A stretch of 64,000 nt of DNA from Notospermus geniculatus. Taxonomy: Eukaryota; Nemertea; Pilidiophora; Heteronemertea; Lineidae. The translations under genes and the position numbers were made by a program. The notes beneath the pieces were generated by a model that did no database searches, was not told the origin of the DNA, and was given only the letters and a program-made list of their open reading frames with translations. The stretch's first letter is position 1. Every line of letters starts with the position of its first letter. Below are positions 12,905-24,084 of the stretch, piece by piece. The stretch spans positions 24,143-88,142 of the forward strand of contig NMRB01000310.1 in the NCBI GenBank assembly GCA_002633025.1, read 5' to 3'.

Positions 12905-13458
12905 TGAGTTATGCCACCTGGCGGCACCTTGAGCACTCTGGGCTAAGCCGTTCCTGAGTTATGGCACTTGGATGAGTTTCAGGTTGCGCCACCTGGTGGC
13001 CATATTGGATGTTCGATTGGGCCGAAACTCGGTATTTTTGAAGGTACCCCTCAAATACACGTTTATGCAAGATACGGAGTCGCTCGGTAAAATAATGGCG
13101 AACTGTGACAGGGTCGTTACTTTTATGCAACTTGACCTCTGTGACCTTTAAAAGTAGGTCAAATCAAAAACCTGTTATGCAGGTTATGTATCCTAATTAG
13201 GTACACCTATGATAAAAATTTGGAAATGATCCAGTTATTAGTTCAGGAGTTATTCCACTTTTTGTGTTTTTGGTTTTGGCCTCCTGGAGGCCAAGCCAAG
13301 AATCGAATCGGACCGAAACTTGCTGTCGTAGATCAACTGACCTAGGGGTATATAGGTACCAAGTTTCAGATCAATAGCTCCAGCGGTTACAAAACGTGCC
13401 CTGCTAGCGGACTACAGACGACGGACGCTGCAGCACGACAAAAGCTCACGGGTGAGCT
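12905..13458 (-). repeat. AGCTCACC-family repeat, minus strand
   Basis: Read on the minus strand it starts GTTAGCTCACCCGTGAGC and runs through the same series of words as the copy at 6455-7130. It abuts the splice donor of the cholinesterase exon, so it lies at the very start of the downstream intron. Confidence 0.7.
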
Positions 13459-13470
13459 AACAATCGTCAT

Positions 13471-13480
13471 GATACTTACC
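13471..13480 (-). other. 5' splice site ending the cholinesterase exon
   Basis: On the minus strand the sequence is ACGGGGTAAGTATC, a strong donor. The last exon base is 13480 and the intron GT is 13479-13478. The in-frame TAA that closes the open frame lies within the donor, so the protein continues in an exon outside this stretch. The Gly codon after Lys-Thr is split with two bases in this exon. Confidence 0.85.
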
Positions 13481-15011
13481 CCGTCTTGGCAAAGTTCACC
13501 CAATACTGCATCATCTTCCGACTCAGCTGCTTTTCGCTGTTCTTGTAACCGTATCCCGGCCGCAGGGGTTCTCCAAACACATAGTTTATCTCATCAGCAT
13601 GCATAACGCCTAACCATTCTGGCCATGGGTTTTTGGAAGAACGATGAGTAAAGTAATAGTAGTATACATTTTGTCCTGATTTAGCGTACATTTCTGCGAA
13701 TTTGTTCACAGCACACACAAAGTGAAAATCTCCCACGACGTCATCAAGGAGTTCCCTGTTTGCCTTGAAGTCATTCACACTTAACCAGTTAGTGTACTGA
13801 AATGAAATGGCGCTGATCCCAAAATCATTCAGTTGTGTTGGATATTGTGGATAATAATAAAATAGCCACCTAATGCTACGTTTCAACTCCTCATAGGTAA
13901 TCCTACCTGGACGCTCTATGGAAAATAAATCTGATAAATAGTACAGTAAGAAATACACTCCCTCGTCCTTGTTGCTTCCGATTAAAATCGGCGTCTTTTT
14001 GAAATTACCATTTTGCAGTGATTGTTTGGGTGACTCGATGAGAAATGAACCATCAATGACAGGGACGAACGGGAACTGCATAATCCCCAGAGCGGCCAAG
14101 AACTCCTTTTCCGGAAAAACGGAAGCATTTTGTCGCCTGAAGCAGCTTGCCATTCGTTGCAGGTCGTGCTGTGGGCAGGATAACGCTTTGGCGACTGCTC
14201 GTGCTCTATCTCGTCCAACCTCTAAAGTGTACGTTGCCCAATCAGCGTTCGCTGTTCCACTCTCCATGATGGCCCGGGCGAATTTTCCTGTGCTCAGTGG
14301 TGAGAGCATGTGCATGCTAACGCTAACGGCACCAGCACTCTCACCGAACAACGTTACGTTATTCGGATCACCGCCGAAAAAATTGATATTTTTTTGTACC
14401 CATTCAAGCGACAACAATTGATCGAAGAGGCCAGCATTCCCGGGAGCCTCAGGGATGCCAAGGGCAAGGAAGCCTAACACTCCAACACGGTATTGCATGG
14501 AGACAACAATAATCTCGCTCTCTGCTGCGAGGTACCTTGCATCGTACACATCTAAAGTCGATGTACCAGAATAAAACCCTCCACCATAGACCCACACCAA
14601 AACTGCTGAATCACGCAACCCAGAACTAGTTCTCGGTACCCAGACATTCAAATACAGGCAGTCTTCAGATACAGGTGTGTTTGGATTCCACATTTCGGAC
14701 CCTGAGAAATTACCGAAGTTGTCGTCGTATCCCTGTATGCAAGTGTTTGGCATACTGGTGGCGTTATAGATTCCCTCCCACGGATCGTTAGGAAGCGGAT
14801 GTTTGAACCGTAGGTCACCCAGTGGTGGTTTCGCGTACGGAATGCCAAGGTAGGCATCCACGGTTTTGCCGAGGACGTTGTAAGATACGCCTCGGACCCT
14901 TCCCTTCTCTGTCATAATGATGGGATCTCTGGTCCATATTGCCTGTGGGATGCATAGTAGAATGATTCCAAGTGCTTCTAATTTGATCAAGTATTCCTCA
15001 CGCCGAAACAT
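13480..15011 (-). CDS. Cholinesterase (acetylcholinesterase-like), large 5' coding exon
   Basis: A carboxylesterase-family cholinesterase that would hydrolyse choline esters outside the cell or on its surface. About 511 residues are present, including a hydrophobic N-terminal signal at about 12-26. Catalytic Ser225 is in GESAG, Glu350 in NKDEG and His471 in GVMHADE. The oxyanion Gly143-145 are present. Trp108 (SEMWNPN) matches the choline-binding Trp84 of Torpedo enzyme, and Trp258, Tyr147, Asp96 and Tyr353 match other gorge residues. Cys91-118 and Cys279-290 fit the conserved loops; Cys433 needs a partner in a later exon. The acyl pocket reads M311 and F313 where acetylcholinesterase has two Phe, and I see no equivalent of the peripheral Trp. 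The ATG follows a splice acceptor by 15 bases. The C-terminal ~60-70 residues and tail lie in further exons not found in this window. Acetyl versus butyryl preference cannot be settled from sequence alone. Confidence 0.93.
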
Positions 15012-15040
15012 GATGTCTCATCTGACCTGCAAAGAAAAAG
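15012..15040 (-). other. 3' splice site and short 5'UTR with upstream ATG
   Basis: The minus strand reads CTTTTTCTTTGCAG then GTCAGATGAGACATC before the start ATG. The intron AG ends at 15027 and the exon starts at 15026. An upstream ATG opens a seven-codon frame that overlaps the true start out of frame. The first exon of the gene must be upstream and is not recognised. Confidence 0.75.
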
Positions 15041-15044
15041 ACAG

Positions 15045-15459
15045 TTGGTGATATGAATAAAAATAAGTAAATTGTAATAACTTTTACTCCAGTTTTTGAA
15101 GTATTTGCTGGTGACTGTATGAATAAAACAGGAGTAATTACATCAAGTAATTACTTGTGGCTACTACTAATAAGTATTAGCTAATACTAGTGCAGTAGTT
15201 ACTCCAAAAACAGTAAATACTGCCGAGGATATCAATAATCCGCAGTAATGTAGTTGATCAATTTTAGTAATACGGTGAACCCAGGACTCGCACAGAGTAA
15301 AAACTAGTAGGGCAGTTAAGTGATTACTTTGCAGTAGCAACTGTTTATTCATATGAATTCAAGTGTTCACTTCTACTTGGAGTAAAAACTTGGAACTAGT
15401 TTCTTTTACTTCTGGTAACTACTAGCTAGTAGATACCTATTTTTATTCATGTCACCCAG
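15045..15459. repeat. MITE with TATGAATAAAAATA ends, in the cholinesterase intron
   Basis: The left TTGGTGATATGAATAAAAAT and right (inverted) CTGGGTGACATGAATAAAAA are terminal inverted copies. The interior is rich in AGTAATTACT and ACTAGTA words. It lies about 17 bases upstream of the exon's acceptor AG, so it supplies most of the sequence where the branch point should be. Confidence 0.7.
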
Positions 15460-15526
15460 TGAGTCGGTGAGGTCAACTATGTGTTAACCCCAGGTGTAAC
15501 TAAGACAAGTAAAAGTAAAGTCGTCT

Positions 15527-15727
15527 CCCGAATTTCGCAAATTTTCGACCCCAACCGGGGTCTTCCTCAGGGACTCTCCAGTAGAAATCCCATAAGTGAA
15601 TGACCAGTACCTCTAATTTGACCAAGTATTCCTCACGCCCAGAAGCCATTCACTTCTGGGATCTCTACTAGAAGGTGCCTGAGGAAGACCCCCGGTTGGG
15701 GGTCGAAAATTTGCGCAATTCGAGAGT
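15527..15727. repeat. Foldback element carrying a cholinesterase fragment
   Basis: The arms contain TTCGACCCCAACCGGGGTCT and its inverse, plus TTCCTCAGG and CCTGAGGAA. Relatives are at 34143-34324, with single arms at 54718-54770 and 56283-56320. Between the arms, 15607-15639 matches 30 of 33 bases of cholinesterase coding sequence at 14972-15004, in the same orientation. Confidence 0.8.
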
Positions 15728-16885
15728 GTAGAGAGTGTAGAGTATACTGTATTTTGGGTGTAGGATGAATTGTACATATGAAGTTTGTTAAGGTGGCCAT
15801 CTCAGAGTTTGCAATCCCCTCTGCAGCTTGAGAATCGCTCGGTCAATCAGGTTGAGGAATACTGGTATGGGTCAGAGGGTGCACCCTATTGATGTATTGC
15901 ACTAAAAAGAACTTCAACTTCGTCAGTGTATGGCTGTTACCNATATCAGTGCTGCAGGCTTTAGGCAAGTGTGCACCAGGCGTCAGTTCAATAAGTCGGC
16001 TACGTTCGTGAAAAACTTCACAGTCATCCAAAACATTTCGCTTGCATAATAATAAAACACCCGTCTTCCACAGCCAACGTTTCTGACAAGCACAAGATAT
16101 ACTTTGCAGAATCGATTTTTATCCTCTTTCTTGTGACATAAAGAATTATTAACATCAAAGGAGTTGACATCTTTGATCAGCTTCGAAACTCCACTATTCT
16201 TTTCCTTCGTTCTTTCTTAAATAACATTTCTTCTTAGCTTCTCCGATGTCAGTAAAACTGTCTAGAATGCATACGACCTGGTAACTGGATACTTCGTTCC
16301 AAGGACAAGATGAAAGCAGTGGCTTAATTTCCGAGTGACTGATTGTACAGGGGTAAAGGGACTTCATCAAAGCATTGGAAACTCCAGGGGAATTGGACCA
16401 TTTGAAAGAAGTTTCTTGTTTGATCAAAATCTGTCGAGTGGTTGCTGAGATATTTGAGACTTTCGAAATTTTTGATAATTTGAGATTTTCATGTTTTCAC
16501 AAAATTCTGATGTGAGTACAAAGGGCTGACGTCAAAACATAAAACTGTGAAAGTTTGATCATTTCCGCAAAAACGGGTTAGAATTTGAGGCATATTTTTC
16601 AAAATACCAAAAGTTTTGTATTTTGATACATCTGCCCTGGCTAAGCCTATAATCTGAGGTTTGCTTTATCTACATGTAATAGCATCATGATTTCTTAAAA
16701 GGCACGAAAATCTCAAATTAACAAAATTGTTGATTATCTCAAATATCTAAGCAGCCACTCGGCCAGTTTTGATGAAACAAAGATCAAAATCCTCAGGAAC
16801 TTCCATTCTATTAGAACGTTTGTAAAATCGAAATAAAATTACCAAATAAAAAAATGATTTTAAGGGTATTTCTGATGAGCTATTG
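15728..16885. repeat. Degenerate copy of the 20930-21857 repeat
   Basis: From about 16420 to 16830 the sequence shares TGATCAAAATCTG, TTGCTGAGATATTTGAGA and AATTTGAGATTTTC with the long foldback at 20930-21857. The sequence resumes at about 17035-17090 after a MITE insertion. A single N lies at 15942. No gene is recognised. Confidence 0.55.
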
Positions 16886-17001
16886 GGTCATATGAATAAA
16901 GACTAGCAAATGCTTTTACTTCAGATTTGTACAGCATTGCCTAGTGCATTTGTATTGCAAAATCCAAGCAAAAGCATTCGCTAGTCTTTATTCATATGAC
17001 C
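16886..17001. repeat. Small MITE with GGTCATATGAATAAAGACTA ends
   Basis: Terminal inverted copies of GTCATATGAATAAAGACTAG flank a ~50-bp centre that matches the 12704-12818 element in the opposite orientation. It interrupts the degenerate repeat around it. Confidence 0.75.
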
Positions 17002-17092
17002 GAGTACCACAATTATGACATTCCGAAATGTCCAAAAATTTGATACAGAAACATGACCAACAAGATTTCCTTTCATATGCAACAAACGGTTC

Positions 17093-17323
17093 ATTCCCAT
17101 TTCGCCAAATTGCATTTCGCCAAATTCCCAGTTCGCCAAAAAAAGTTCCATTTCGCCAAATCCCAGTTTGCCAAATTCCCATTTCGCCAAATTCCCAATT
17201 CGCCAAATTCCCATTTTGCCAATTTCCCAATTTGCCAAATTCCCATTTGGCCAAATTCCCATTTGGCCAAATTCCCATTTGGCCAAATTCCTGTTTTGCC
17301 AAATTCCCATTTCGCCAAATTTG
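17093..17323. repeat. 15-bp array (CCAAATTCCCATTTCG), left arm
   Basis: About 15 tandem units of roughly 15 bp alternate among CATTTCGCCAAATTC, CATTTGGCCAAATTC and related variants. Because 15 is a multiple of three, several frames stay open on both strands and give pseudo-peptides such as FAKFPFRQIP. These are not genes. Confidence 0.85.
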
Positions 17324-17510
17324 TTATTCAGGCTATAACCCCTAATCTAATGGACCGATCCAATGCAAAGTACTTCAAAATAGAGTGTTATGGTTAGGAT
17401 AAGGCCCTTGGTTATCAAACTGTTTCACTCAGGATTTGGAAGGGATGGGACCTATGTCTCCACCTTCAAAAAGGACGGGTGTAATGTGCCACACCCAAGG
17501 TTACACAACT

Positions 17511-17565
17511 CTCGCAGTGTTTGTTCCCTTGCAGATATATGAAGGGAGCAAACACTGCTAGAGGA
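17511..17565. repeat. Short hairpin between the two 15-bp arrays
   Basis: GCAGTGTTTGTTCCCTT and AAGGGAGCAAACACTGC are perfect or near-perfect inverted copies about 11 bases apart. Confidence 0.6.
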
Positions 17566-17748
17566 GTGTCAGAAGAACAAAAGAAAATTGAAATTAAAAG
17601 CAATCGTTATCGTTGAAGAATTTACCTAGAAAATAACAACAGTACCATTCGCTTACATGTAATTTGTTACACTTCTGACCCTACATAAAAAATTGTTAAT
17701 ATTTCGATCGATTCATTTTGAAAGAACATAGGGGGTGTCAAGTAAATT

Positions 17749-17967
17749 TTTGGCGAAACGGGAATTTGGCGAAATGGGAAATTGGCCAAATGGGAATTTG
17801 GCCTAACGGGAATTTGGCGAAATGGGAATTTGGCAAATTGGGAATTTGGCAAAGTGGGGTTTGGCAAAATGGGAATTTGGCGATTTGGGAATTTGGCCAA
17901 ATGGGAATTTGGCGAAATGGGATTTGGCAAAATGGGATTTGGCGAAATGGGATTTGGCAAAATGGGA
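17749..17967. repeat. 15-bp array, right arm (inverse orientation)
   Basis: The same 15-bp unit as 17093-17323 but on the other strand (GAATTTGGCGAAATGGG), about 14 units. The two arrays form a large inverted repeat with a ~425-bp spacer. Confidence 0.85.
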
Positions 17968-18504
17968 AGTCACCGCAACAAACATTGTCAAATTTAAAAG
18001 ATGAACTTAATTTGCCAATGTCTGTGCATGTATTAAGCATTGAAGAACTAGGTACTCGTCGTTTCATTCCAATCAGTTCCTGCTCGAAGACACCGTACAT
18101 GATTTCCTGTACATAAAATATGAATATACTGTATTAAATCCATGCAAAAGTGGCCGCGGCGGGAAACTGAATTCACGCCAGATCACTGATTGTACATGTT
18201 GGGTTCTTAGTCAATGGGGAATTCAAAAGCCTCGGGCTGAATAGGCCTGATTATCAGTTGGTGTTGTGATGGACATTTTTACTCTCCGGTGTTACTTCAT
18301 TCACAAATTAAAAATTAAAAGAAAAATTAACAAAATTACACCCAATTACATCCATTCATGAAGGAACTAGGCCTAGAAATCCGACAATATATAGCCATTG
18401 CTACTAGACGTGGTGTTTCATTTATCCGTGGTTTCTACATTCCAACCCAACATAATCAATGATTTCCGTGAGTTCGGTTTCCCGCCACGGCCACTTACAT
18501 GTAT

Positions 18505-18824
18505 TGCGCATCTTCGATAATCGAAGGCCGATCTGCTCTCCACTGCGTTACATCGCATATCACCCTTCGAGAAAGTGACCGGTCCACGGCGTATCTGCCG
18601 CCTCGAGAAGAAGAGGCCAATCAGAATCGGTGTTGTAAAATTTGAATCGTGGTACAAAGAGTGGCAGCCGAAGACCCGATATAAAGTGCAATATGATTGG
18701 TCGCCCGGTAAAGTTGGCATCGTGCCAAGATACGCCGCCGACTGGTGTATTTCCCGAAGGGTGATGTGCGATGTAACGCAGTGGAGAGCAGACCGGCCTT
18801 CGATTATCGAAGATGCTTATTGCG
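18505..18824. repeat. Foldback element, ~70-bp arms
   Basis: The arms share CATCTTCGATAATCGAAGGC and TGCTCTCCACTGCGTTACAT, inverted at about 18505-18573 and 18750-18824. The centre is about 175 bp and noncoding. The stretch before it (17968-18504) holds nothing I recognise. Confidence 0.75.
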
Positions 18825-19606
18825 TAGATTACAGTATATTTCCCATACACTAGAACTTGCAGTTTACAAAAACAAGAAAAACCTAAGGCGGAAATCAACT
18901 CAATAAATAGCTACATGTAATTTGAACAGTAAACCTCGTTGAAAACGATGCAGGAGGCAAGTACTGGTATTCGTTCCCGTGCGAGAACATCAGCCTTTAC
19001 CTGTTCATCCACAAAGAATGGTTTCTTCACCTATAGGATGGATAAAAAATGGCCAGAGTCATTTTCTACAACTCATCAAAATGCAAAGCGAGAACTCAAA
19101 GATCGGAAACGATCCGAGGAGAAACCGTACCGGGGTCAACGGTATATTAAGTGTGCATCCTTCGCCTAGAGTAAGTTCAATAGACAGGCTATTGCTACAG
19201 TATAGCACTTATTGGGCCAAGCGTCTAACAGGTGTGAGGTTTCCTTCCTCGATAACAGTTAGCCGACGAAGAATCCATACTTGAAGTTAGCATCGAAATT
19301 GGGAAAAAAATTACCGCAAATAAGCGACTACTAGCAAGAACCCGTGGCAATCGGCGATTCTGAGTTTGGCCGAGTTTGGAATGCACGGCACGGCTGGAAT
19401 TGGTGCAACACAGTGTGCAGTAGGGAGAATTTAGAAAGCAATCGAAAAACACCATTAAAAAAGTAAAATTGCTGACAGAACAAAGTACTTTTTGCAAATT
19501 AAACCACCCGTTGCACCAGGATATGGTATCCTCTAATACCACGCCGAATTTTGAGGCAAAACAAAGCTCCTAAATGTGACTTTATTGAGCCGACTTCCAG
19601 CATTAT
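18825..19606. other. No gene recognised
   Basis: Short open frames on both strands without domain character or convincing splice context. Confidence 0.45.
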
Positions 19607-19957
19607 TATAAAGGCCCGTTTATACACAGCGCGACCGCGACTGCGACCGCGACCGCGGCACCGACCGCGGCAGCCGCTGTGTATAAACGAAAACGCCGTG
19701 GTCGCCTGGAAATATGCCAGGACCACATTGAAGTTCACATTACAAAAAAGAGTGTCGCGCGGCATTTTCAAAAATTTCGCTCTGGAGGCAATCTCTGCGG
19801 CATGCCGCGCGACCAAAATTTTGGTCGCGGCCGCGGTCGCGTTGTGTATAAACGTTCCCATTCATTTTACATTTGATCAATCCGATGCGGCTGCCGCGGT
19901 CGGTGCCGCGGTCGCGGTCGCAGTCGCGGTCGCGCTCTGTATAAACGGGCCTTTATA
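19607..19957. repeat. GC-rich foldback with GCGGTC hexamer arms
   Basis: The ends read TATAAAGGCCCGTTTATACA on both sides in inverted orientation. The arms then run through GACCGC/GCGGTC hexamers for about 50 bp. Two further inner hexamer blocks, bounded by GTGTATAAACG, lie at about 19671-19710 and 19822-19856. The element is 351 bp and probably noncoding despite open frames. Confidence 0.8.
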
Positions 19958-20929
19958 GATGAGGAGACGAAGGAGGACTTGTGCAGACATGAGCCGTCGC
20001 AGCACCTGATGACACCTTTGCTTGTTTAAAGCAAATCGCTCGCGGGGGTTGTTTTGATTTTTGAGCGACCCTCTCATAGCGAGTGAATCAAGCCTCCAGG
20101 CAAAGCCGTGCTCCAGCCATATGGAAAACCTGTGCAAATATACAAACGTGCACCTGGGGACGAGGTTCCATTAAAAAATTGTTAAAATGGATTAATGACA
20201 TTTTCAAATTCAGTCGGTCAAAATGTACATTTTGTAGTACTCACATTGATTTCGAAGCGGCAGATTTTGTAGAATACGCCTCTGAAGTTTGGCTCACTAA
20301 TGCATTTCCCATTGAACTAAAATCCTTCTTTCGCCTTTTTCTCAAAATGGCGCTTGATGTTGAGGACCAACTGCATGGCGCCCCAACTGAACCAAAACAA
20401 ACACCGCGAGCGATTTGCTTTAATTAAAATATCTTTACCTTTCTCATCCAGCAAGTGTGAATCCATGAAATCATCAGCCTGATTCGCTAAGAACTAAGAA
20501 TATTTTCACAACTAACATCAGAATTCACAAAACTATGCAAAACGAACTTTTACCTGCGGATGCAAACTTGTGAGAAATATGAACATCGTACTGCTCAAGT
20601 AGCATAGATGTACCAAGTATATGTATCAAGTATATGAATCCTTGGCCTTGAATTAATATTAGCAACGTTGCCGTGTACAAAGGAGGCATCCGCGTGAATG
20701 CTTCTCAATACATTCAACAGCATAACAGACAACCTCACTCTTCATCCAAGTTGCTCTTCTCTACAAGCGTCTATGTATTCTCCAGGTAGTCAGAGACAAT
20801 TCATCCACGCGCACAGTCAGTCTTTGAACAACATCATAAACGTACGCAAATAGAAATCAAACTGCATGGCAGAGGTTGACAAATAAAAATTGTTCTAGTG
20901 GCAAACGGTATTTCATTCAGTGTTGGTCA
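19958..20929. other. No gene recognised
   Basis: An open frame of 114 codons at 20083-20427 has no recognisable motif. I do not call it. Confidence 0.4.
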
Positions 20930-21857
20930 TGTACAGTCTTGGGCACAAGTTTATCTACAACTGATACCTTGAATATTTCAAATACTGCTGGGCCAATTTT
21001 AACACGGTTTGTTCCATATGAAAGTACATCTGGTTGGTTATATTTCTGCATCACAGTTTTGGAAATTTGGAAATATCGTATTGATGTACTAACTCATCAG
21101 GAAAAAAACCCTAAAAATCAAAATTTTTATGTCTAATTTTTTTGTGACACTTGTTGCAATTTTGATAGAGTGGAACCTTCTGAGGATTTTGTGCTTTGTT
21201 TCATCAAAATCTGTTGAGTTCTTGCTGAGATATTCGAGATTATCAAAATGTCGATAATTTGAAAATTATCAATTTTGCACAAAATTTTGATATTAGTAGG
21301 CAGAGCTCACCTAAAAACGTAGATATATGATCGTTTTTGAACTGTTAGCGTAAACTGGTTACACGTTAAGCATGTTTTTCAAAATATCAAACTTTAATTT
21401 TGAAAAATATGCAATATTTCTGCACCGTTAATGCAAAAATTTCCAAAATTTTGTAAACATGTATTCTGAGATTAACTCTATCTAATGCATCAAAATTTCA
21501 TACAAAACACGAAAATCTCAAATTATCAACATTTTCATAATCTCAAATATCTCGGCAACCACTCAACATATTTTGATGCAACACAAATCAAAAATCCTTA
21601 GAAAGTTCCTCTCCATCCAAACTACTACAAAATTCACAAAATATTACTAATACATATTAAAAAGTTTGATTTTTAGTGTCTTTTTCGGATGAGCTATTAC
21701 ATAACTTCGATATTTCCAAATTTCCAATATTTTGATGCAGAAACATGACCAACAAGATATACTTTCATGTGGAACAAACCGTGTTAAAATTGGCGCCAGT
21801 TGTATTTGAAATATTCAAGGTATCAGGTGTAGATAAACTTATGTCTATGACTGTACA
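20930..21857. repeat. Long imperfect foldback (~930 bp)
   Basis: The ends are TGTACAGTC and GACTGTACA. The outer arms (about 20930-21085 and 21709-21857) share ATGGAACAAACCGTGTT-like and CATGACCAACAAGATAT-like words. The inner arms around 21170-21290 and 21480-21610 share ATCTCAAATATCTCGGCAA-like words. It is AT-rich and noncoding; a degenerate relative is at 16420-17090. Confidence 0.7.
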
Positions 21858-22165
21858 TACATGTATGTAGTTGGCGAGGGCGGTAAGGTAGGCCTTCAGA
21901 GGGAATTAGAGCGCAGGAGACACCATGACTCCCACAACATCTTTCATCATTGTGTTTCACATTCTTCCGAACCTTCCTTTGACAACACAATAACATTAGC
22001 ACGGGAATTATTTTTGTGCGACGCCTTACGTAAACATAGCCGATATTTAAAAAAATGCCTTTAGATGATATTCTATACCTCATAAAACCTACATGCGTGT
22101 TACGTGAAAGGCATGATTGTATATTTATGCCTCACCACATCTGATACTGACAGTAGCCTACATAA

Positions 22166-22204
22166 CGTACACGTACATGTACATGTACATGTACATGTAC
22201 ATGT
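22166..22204. repeat. ACATGT microsatellite
   Basis: About six ACATGT units in a row. This hexamer is scattered throughout the window and is self-complementary. Confidence 0.9.
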
Positions 22205-22566
22205 GGCTACATTAAGCGTGCCTGTGATCTATGTCGCGGGCTTAAAGGGATGAGGTGGTACACATAGGTTATTAGCTCGTAGTCATGGGTCTCAGAATAG
22301 AGGTTCTTCAACGACGTCACAACTCAGTGCTAAGGAGCTAAAAATACTAGTACATAATTAGCCATGTGCTTGGCCGCCAGTAATACACTACAACTCTATG
22401 TAATTAGCACTAATTATCTGAATGACACCAGTGTCTGTTGTAAAAACAATCATCAGACTGCTGTAAAACATGTGATTTTAGTTGAAAAATCATATATTAA
22501 GAAACTGAAATGATAAGAAAGGTACATGTACATGTGGTTTGGAAAATATTTAAGTTACAATCTAAC

Positions 22567-22919
22567 CTGACACGCGGTAAGTGGAATGCAGATCGCGGAA
22601 ACGGAACACGGAATAGACATTTGTTCACTCCAAGCCATTTCCATTCATCCATTTATCTGCACGCGGTAAGCAGTTTGCGGAACGCGGATAGGCGGAACGC
22701 GGAAAGACCGATCATTCGGTGTAGCGATTTTTCCGTCCAGAATAAAAATCTGCGCACTACAGAGCACCGTGATTGGACAGGGACGGACCAAACCGGCGCC
22801 ATGTTTACAAAAGCATTAGTGATACCGCGTGCAGATAAATGGAACACGCGGAATGTTTACCGCGTTCCGTATACCGCATTCCGTTTCCGCGATCCGCATT
22901 CCTCTTACAACGTGTCAGC
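22567..22919. repeat. MITE with CTGACACG ends
   Basis: The left arm GATCGCGGAAACGGAA and the right arm TTCCGTTTCCGCGATC are inverted, with CTGACACG at the outer edges. Inner sub-palindromes of CGCGGTAAGC and ACGCGGA words occur. The 149-codon frame across it is a shadow. Confidence 0.7.
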
Positions 22920-23332
22920 TAAACGTAGCTTTCGTCACTATCAGGGAAAACTCGGCTAAAGATGATTATGGATTCACCGGCAAGTGATTATCGAGTAGGA
23001 GCAGAGTGTGAGCAAAAAAGACATACAATCAGAACTGAAGCGGAAATTAAGATGAATGTGATACGGGGGTTCAGAAAAATTATATGTCAGTTCTGTCTTT
23101 TGATCTTGGCCCTCGTTTCTGTGCGCAGATACGGAGGCCAGCAAAAAATGCAGGTCTGTATCGTGAGGTGAGAAAAAGTACTTTTGAATCTTTGCATGCT
23201 TATCAAAAATAATGTATCTTCAATGAGAAACCCGCACACTAACGTCACAACGTGGCGTTGCGAGCGGTTGTACCGAAGTCTCTTTTTTCTAACGTTGTTT
23301 CCATTTATTTCTGGCGTGAAAATAAACCATTT

Positions 23333-24066
23333 GTAGTCCATGAGCCAGACCCCGAATTTTTCAGTTTGACTATCAATTTCGTGACCAGATCCAACATGGA
23401 TTTTTGATCAGTCTGATGTCTGAGGTGTCTGAAATCACGTGATGGACATTCAATTCAGTAGCTTTATACCCCTAATTAAGATTCTTAAAATTGTTCATTG
23501 GAATCCCATTGCAGTACTTACACAGACTTGCATTACAAATTGAGGTGTCTATGTACAGCTAACTTTTTTCTCGCCGGTTTTAGACCCTATAAATGTATTA
23601 CCAATAGATAGAAATATGGCACCTCTCAGTCAAATAGCTATATTTTAAACATTATATGACATCGCTGTAACATAGAAATGACGTATATGTCAAATTTTGC
23701 CCCAAATCCATCAAAATCACTGAAAATGCCATTTTTATAACAAATACTAATTATCTCATATTCTAAACAGGCCTAACTGACTGAGAAGTGCCATATTTCT
23801 ATCTATTGGTAATACATTTATGGGGTCTAAAACCAGCGAGAAAAAAGTTAGCTGTACATAGACACCTCAATTTGTAATACAAGTCTGTGTAAGTATTGCA
23901 ATGGGATTCCAATGAACGATTTTAAGAATCTCAATTAGGGGTATAAAGCTACTGAATTGAAATGTCCATCACGTGATTTCAGACACCTCAGACATCAGAC
24001 TGATCAAAAATCCATGTTGGATCTGGTCACGAAATTGGTAGTCAAAATCGGTCTGGCTCATGGACT
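23333..24066. repeat. Large foldback with ~290-bp arms
   Basis: Arms about 23333-23640 and 23783-24066 are close inverted copies. They share TGGATTTTTGATCAGTCTGA, AATCACGTGATGGACATT and AATACATTTATGGGGTCTA-type words. The spacer is about 140 bp. No coding sequence is seen. Confidence 0.8.
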
Positions 24067-24084
24067 ATTGTGTTGGTCGCCCGA

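Noticed and set aside
16981-17397. Overlapping open frames on both strands rich in FAKFPFRQIP/NLAKWEFG
   Set aside because: They are translations of a 15-bp noncoding array that stays open in several frames; no start context or domain.
19551-19958. 135-codon frame rich in Arg, Ala and Val
   Set aside because: Produced by GCGGTC hexamers in a foldback element; repeat translation, not a protein.
22510-22959. 149-codon plus-strand frame
   Set aside because: It spans the CTGACACG MITE, follows its inverted arms, and has no recognisable domain.
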